A stretch of DNA of 64,000 bases from Cellvibrionaceae bacterium 1162T.S.0a.05 (GTDB lineage Bacteria; Pseudomonadota; Gammaproteobacteria; Pseudomonadales; Cellvibrionaceae), in assembly GCA_000964245.1 (NCBI GenBank), contig LANB01000001.1, positions 2,756,392 to 2,820,391 on the forward strand. Direction: 5' to 3'. The translations under genes and the position numbers were made by a program. Position 1 is the stretch's first letter. Every line of letters starts with the position of its first letter. Below, in pieces: positions 62,540 through 64,000 of the stretch. The notes under the pieces were generated by a model. The model was given only the letters and a program-made list of their open reading frames with translations. It had not been told where the DNA came from and searched no databases.

Positions 62540-64000
62540 ATGCTGTTGCGGGGGGATTTTCTTGGCGGGCTCACCGCTGCCATTGTCGCATTGCCACTCG
62601 CACTGGCTCTGGGGGTAGCGTCGGGCCTTGGGCCCATGGCGGGCATTTACGGGGCGATCACAGTTGGCTTTTTTGCCGCGCTTTTTGGGGGGACGCCAAC
62701 ACAGATCTCGGGGCCAACGGGACCGATGACGGTTGTCATGGTTACTGTTCTTGTCGCCTTCCCGCAGCGCCCGGAACTGGCGTTTTTGTGTGTCAGTCTG
62801 GCTGGCGTGTTTCAATTGTTGTTCGGGGTTTTTAAGTTCGGACGCTATATCAAGCTGGTACCCCACCCGGTGGTTTCGGGTTTTATGACTGGGATCGGGG
62901 TTATTGTGATTATTCTCGAATTGGGGCATGCCCTCGGGCACGAGTTACCTCAAGGCGATACTCTGGTAAAACTTTCGGCAGTCAGCGCGTTAATCGCCAA
63001 CATTAATTGGCATGCATTTGCCCTGTGTGCGTTGACATTGGCGGTGAATTATCTTGTCCCGAAAAGTGTGCGCAAATTTTTACCTGCGGCGCTGGTTGCA
63101 ATTGTTGTCGGCAGTTTGCTGGGGTATTTTGTTTTTCCTCAGGCACCAACGATAGGCGACATTCCGGGGGGCTTGCCCCGGCCTTCACTGGCTTTGCCGC
63201 AGCCTCAGGATATTCCCTTGCTGGTTGAGTTTGCTTTAATGCTCGCCTTTCTCGGTGCTATCGATTCACTTTTAACATCGCTTGTTGCAGACAGTATTAC
63301 CCGCACACATCACCATTCGGATAAGGAGTTAATGGGGCAAGGTGTCGGGAATTTTTTTAGTGGCTTGCTGGGTGGTCTACCAGGTGCCGGGGCCACCATG
63401 CGCACTATGGTCAATATTCGAGCGGGCGCGACCAGCCGTCTTTCGGGCATGATTCATGCGCTGGTTTTATTGGCCATTGTGTTGCTATTTGCTGATGTTG
63501 CTGAAAATATTCCCAAAGCGGTATTGGCAGGTATTTTGATAAAGGTCGGTATAGAAATTATCGACTGGTCATATCTAAAACGTATTTCCAGTGCTCCCAG
63601 GAGCAGTGTTGTGATTATGTTTTTAACTCTGATCATTGCCGTGTTTGTGGACCTCATTGTTGCTGTTGCCGTCGGTGTGATTGCGTCCTCGTTAATTTTT
63701 GTTGCACGTACAGCAGATGAGCAGCTTAAAAATGCTAAATTGGCCTACGGTGCAGACCAGGGTGTTGACCTCCTGGAAGAGGAAAAACGTATTCTTGAAA
63801 AGGCTGATGGACGTATTGTTTTGTTTTATATGGAGGGGCCACTAAGTTTTGGTTCCGCGAGAGATGTATCTCGCCTTTTATCCGGGCGTAAGCAGACAGA
63901 TGTTTTAATTATTGATTTTTCAAGCATTCCTTTTATTGATAGTACTGCAGGTTTTTCACTTGAAGAGCTTGTTTTACGGCAACGAGAAGCAAACGACCCA
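62540..64000 (+). CDS. SulP-family anion transporter, C-terminus cut by window end
   Basis: The visible 487 residues include a transport domain of about 10-12 helices with GDFLGGLTAAIVALPLALALGVASGLGP and the substrate-region TQISGPTGPMTVVM, and the beginning of a STAS domain (from about residue 420; RIVLFYMEGPLSFGSARDVSRLL and DFSSIPFIDSTA). SulP proteins carry sulfate, bicarbonate or other anions; the SLC26-type GAGATMRTMVNIRAG motif is present. GGAGGA precedes the ATG at 62540. The stop is beyond the window. Confidence 0.9.
   Translation, partial: MLLRGDFLGGLTAAIVALPLALALGVASGLGPMAGIYGAITVGFFAALFGGTPTQISGPTGPMTVVMVTVLVAFPQRPELAFLCVSLAGVFQLLFGVFKFGRYIKLVPHPVVSGFMTGIGVIVIILELGHALGHELPQGDTLVKLSAVSALIANINWHAFALCALTLAVNYLVPKSVRKFLPAALVAIVVGSLLGYFVFPQAPTIGDIPGGLPRPSLALPQPQDIPLLVEFALMLAFLGAIDSLLTSLVADSITRTHHHSDKELMGQGVGNFFSGLLGGLPGAGATMRTMVNIRAGATSRLSGMIHALVLLAIVLLFADVAENIPKAVLAGILIKVGIEIIDWSYLKRISSAPRSSVVIMFLTLIIAVFVDLIVAVAVGVIASSLIFVARTADEQLKNAKLAYGADQGVDLLEEEKRILEKADGRIVLFYMEGPLSFGSARDVSRLLSGRKQTDVLIIDFSSIPFIDSTAGFSLEELVLRQREANDP

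Noticed and set aside
62507-62941. N-terminal 145-residue extension of the imuB frame
   Set aside because: It overlaps the divergent SulP gene, has no recognisable domain and would place the LexA box inside the coding region.

Overview
The window looks like a chromosomal segment of a plant-polysaccharide-degrading gammaproteobacterium of the Cellvibrionaceae type (Cellvibrio, Saccharophagus or Teredinibacter relatives). The signs are a secreted glucuronoyl esterase with CBM60 and CBM10 modules joined by long poly-serine linkers, a large TIGR01782-type TonB-dependent receptor, a proteobacterial dedicated-sortase two-component pair and an Rnf complex. The species call is an inference from these families. 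I saw no rRNA, tRNA, CRISPR, prophage or complete transposase gene.

Layout. 1-9.3 kb: a xylan/glucuronate-type locus, with the 5' part of an S9-like peptidase, a CE15 glucuronoyl esterase, a divergent sialate/acetyl-sugar O-acetylesterase, a TonB receptor and a GntR/FadR-type regulator. GTATAC-centred palindromes lie in front of several of these genes. 9.4-13.1 kb: rpsT, then the peroxide module oxyR <-> ahpC-ahpF. 13.3-20.1 kb: a DUF342/FapA protein, a CBS protein, the dedicated-sortase histidine kinase and response regulator (no sortase in the window), glucokinase and a small outer-membrane barrel. 20.2-31.1 kb: rsxBCDGE, with rsxA displaced to 30.5-31.1 kb. Between the two parts lie a patatin-like lipase, a tandem universal stress protein, a coiled-coil stress protein with a good sigma-54 promoter, an NtrC-type activator and Dps. 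A 230-bp triple-nested palindrome sits at one edge of this insertion.

31.1-37.6 kb: metG, a three-gene phosphorelay (CHASE-PAS kinase, single receiver, receiver-kinase hybrid) and slyD. 37.7-41.7 kb: a translationally coupled operon of a DUF6807 (PmoA-like) protein and two Gfo/Idh/MocA-type oxidoreductases. In front of it is a 147-bp MITE-like element with perfect 22-bp terminal inverted repeats. 42.2-46.1 kb: the most unusual genes, a 1021-residue membrane protein (periplasmic coiled coil, multiple membrane segments, cytoplasmic P-loop ATPase, putative winged helix) coupled by an ATGA overlap to an MscS channel. 46.1-50.8 kb: a polysaccharide deacetylase and c-di-GMP-type signalling proteins.

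50.9-56.2 kb: an iron-uptake operon (TonB receptor, PepSY membrane protein, DUF2271, DUF4198) divergent from an AraC regulator, with a Fur-like box between. 56.3-64 kb: a TSUP transporter, a thioredoxin-like protein, mrp/apbC, dcd, nhaD, an imuB behind a LexA box, and a SulP transporter cut off by the window end.

The most interesting signals are the ATPase-MscS pair, the two palindromic element families, the split Rnf operon, the sortase regulators without a sortase, and the possible GntR regulon. All functions are inferred from motifs read by eye; no database search was run.
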